From positions 1-64,000 of the forward strand of contig NZ_JABXKK010000062.1 in assembly GCF_017115045.1 (NCBI RefSeq): a DNA stretch of 64,000 bases, read 5' to 3'. Under the pieces are notes generated by a model. The model saw only the letters and a list, made by a program, of their open reading frames with translations. It was not told the origin of the DNA and did no database searches. This DNA is from Nostoc sp. NMS8. Its GTDB lineage: Bacteria > Cyanobacteriota > Cyanobacteriia > Cyanobacteriales > Nostocaceae. Positions within the stretch are counted from its first letter, which is position 1. The number at the start of each line of letters is the position of its first letter. Below are positions 62,563-64,000 of this stretch, in pieces. Position numbers and translations under genes: made by a program.

Positions 62563-62895
62563 AGCGATCGCCTGAAAAATCTCTACAGTGCGATCGCCCC
62601 TCTTCTTCCTCTGTGCCTAGAAAGGTTCGTTAAAAGAGTGATCGCCTGAAAAATCTCTAAAGTGCGATCGCTCCTTTTTTTCCTCTGTCTGCTCTGCGCC
62701 TAGAAAGGTTCGTTAAAAATAGCGATCGCCTGCAAAATCTTCAGCGTGCGATCGCTCTTTTCTTCCCTCTGTCTTCTCTACGCCTCTGTAGTTATTTAAA
62801 AAGAGCGATCGCCTGCAAAATCTGCACAGTGCGATCGCCCTCTGCTTCCTCTGTGTCCTTTATGCCTTGAGTGGTTCGTTAAAAAAAGCGATCGC
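62563..62895. repeat. Tandem array of ~74-84-bp imperfect units each carrying HIP1-type sites
   Basis: Units start at 62564, 62638, 62722, 62805, partial at 62888: (a)gcgatcgcctg[a/c]aaaatct...gtgcgatcgc...cctctgt...ggttcgttaaaa. Confidence 0.85.
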
Positions 62896-63247
62896 TAATA
62901 TATTGGGTGAGAAATATTTAAGACAACAGCTAATGCTTGACAAACAAGTTGCATTTCTGAGTCAGAGAGTTGACCTAGTTTTCTAACTAATCTTGTTTCT
63001 GAAACTGAACGTATTTGAAAAGTATCTATACCAGAAACTTTAGCTAAACTGTTCTCTGTGCTTGGTTCCAGCCGCACCATCCAAGGTCTAACAGCATATC
63101 TTTCTTTCCAATCCGTAACTGGGACAATGACCTTCAAAGGCAAAATTCCAAAGCATCATCATTTACTATGATACAAGGGCGTTTTTTGCTAATTTCTGTC
63201 CCTACTGTTGGATCTAAATTAACTAACCAGACTTCACCTCTATACAT
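62895..63247 (-). pseudogene. MazF/PemK-type toxin with frameshift
   Basis: Reverse strand from 63247: MYRGEVWLVNLDPTVGTEISKKRPCIIVNDDAL then a -1 shift near 63146-63151; continues in another frame as (GI)LPLKVIVPVTDWKERYAVRPWMVRLEPSTENSL. Confidence 0.8.
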
Positions 63248-63269
63248 AATTTCCTGAGTTGTGGAAGTC

Positions 63270-63467
63270 TTAATCTGGATAGTCGCAAAAGTCTTCTCCT
63301 TGTAAGTCAGAGAATGTATCTAATTCACTACCAGGTGCATAATCTGCAATAGCTGTCACAGCCGCTAGTGTTAATTGGCGTTTTTGCTCATCTTTGGTAA
63401 GTGAGTTTTTTTCTTGAAGAACTAATTGCAGGGCTGACTCAGCTATCTTCAGGCGATCGCTTTGCAA
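63270..63467 (-). CDS. Putative antitoxin partner of the MazF/PemK-like toxin
   Basis: Short ORF immediately upstream of the toxin on the same strand: LKIAESALQLVLQEKNSLTKDEQKRQLTLAAVTAIADYAPGSELDTFSDLQGEDFCDYPD. Confidence 0.65.
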   Translation of the reverse strand: MQSDRLKIAESALQLVLQEKNSLTKDEQKRQLTLAAVTAIADYAPGSELDTFSDLQGEDFCDYPD

Positions 63468-64000
63468 TTTCCCGCACTTAGTATATATTTATAACATTGT
63501 TCTAAGTACTTCCCTTTGTCTGCTATCCGGGGCGATCGCACCATGTCAATAAGATTGAAATATTATCAATAAGTCTAATAATCTCATTAATCCTTGCTTA
63601 CCGACAAAGATTTTAGCGTTGGCGTAGCTCGGCTTAGTAATCATTTTGAGACTTGAAAAATAAATAAAACTGGAAATACTGATTTTTTGTTGCTTCTTAG
63701 GGTTGGTTGCGATTGAGAGTAATTTAGATGTGTTTACCCTGTATATCTCGCCTATTTGCCATGAAATTTAATGAAGAGGTGGTGACAATTGCCAGTGTAC
63801 AACTTTGATAACTGTCCACAATACTGTTGCACGTCTCAAGCTCATGGTAATATTATTTTACTGTCAGGGAGATATTATTTTATACATTAAATTGCAACCA
63901 TGCTGAAACAACTAGTTAAGTGTGCTGCTTCCAAAGAGGAAAAAATTATTCGACCTATCCAGGAAATCAACGAAAGCGCCAATTTGTAAGGCACGGAGCT

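Noticed and set aside
62563-62895. HIP1 tandem array considered as a CRISPR
   Set aside because: Unit lengths vary (74-84 bp), the whole unit is similar, and there are no unique spacers.
63900-63989. 29-aa ORF MLKQLVKCAASKEEKIIRPIQEINESANL at the window end
   Set aside because: Too short, no clear RBS, window edge; cannot be supported without comparison.
1-64000. CRISPR arrays, tRNA and rRNA genes
   Set aside because: No regularly spaced identical repeats with unique spacers, no tRNA cloverleaf with a T-loop GGTTCRANNC in a suitable context, and no rRNA signature were seen; a tRNAscan/Infernal run would be needed to exclude them fully.

Overview
This 64-kb window is a chromosomal segment from a filamentous, heterocyst-forming cyanobacterium (Nostoc/Anabaena type). 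The call rests on many HIP1 (GCGATCGC) sites, STRR-like heptamers, and an amiC1-amiC2-murI-sds-hetZ-patU gene order. Most of it is housekeeping: glyQ, comEC, mreBCD, ssb-like, an antiporter, the rpmH-rnpA-PH-yidC-jag-DUF177 cluster, split pntA/pntB, and a Ycf46-type AAA ATPase. Cell-wall and differentiation genes include tandem AMIN-amidases, murI, hetZ and an undivided patU. I did not find a convincing new multi-gene system. The points most worth a second look are: (1) an OLD-like ATPase/nuclease gene broken by one in-frame TGA; (2) a MITE-like 134-bp element with 24-bp terminal inverted repeats; (3) a possible degenerate group II intron domain V; (4) a glycosyltransferase gene bracketed by ~75-bp inverted repeats; (5) a ~83-bp HIP1-bearing tandem array; (6) a frameshifted MazF/PemK toxin beside an apparently intact antitoxin; (7) a DUF4351 remnant of an Rpn-type element; (8) an untracked 57-aa membrane ORF; and (9) several cases where typical Nostoc intergenic repeats are read in frame inside proteins. 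All family calls come from reading the sequence and recalled motifs; no searches were run.
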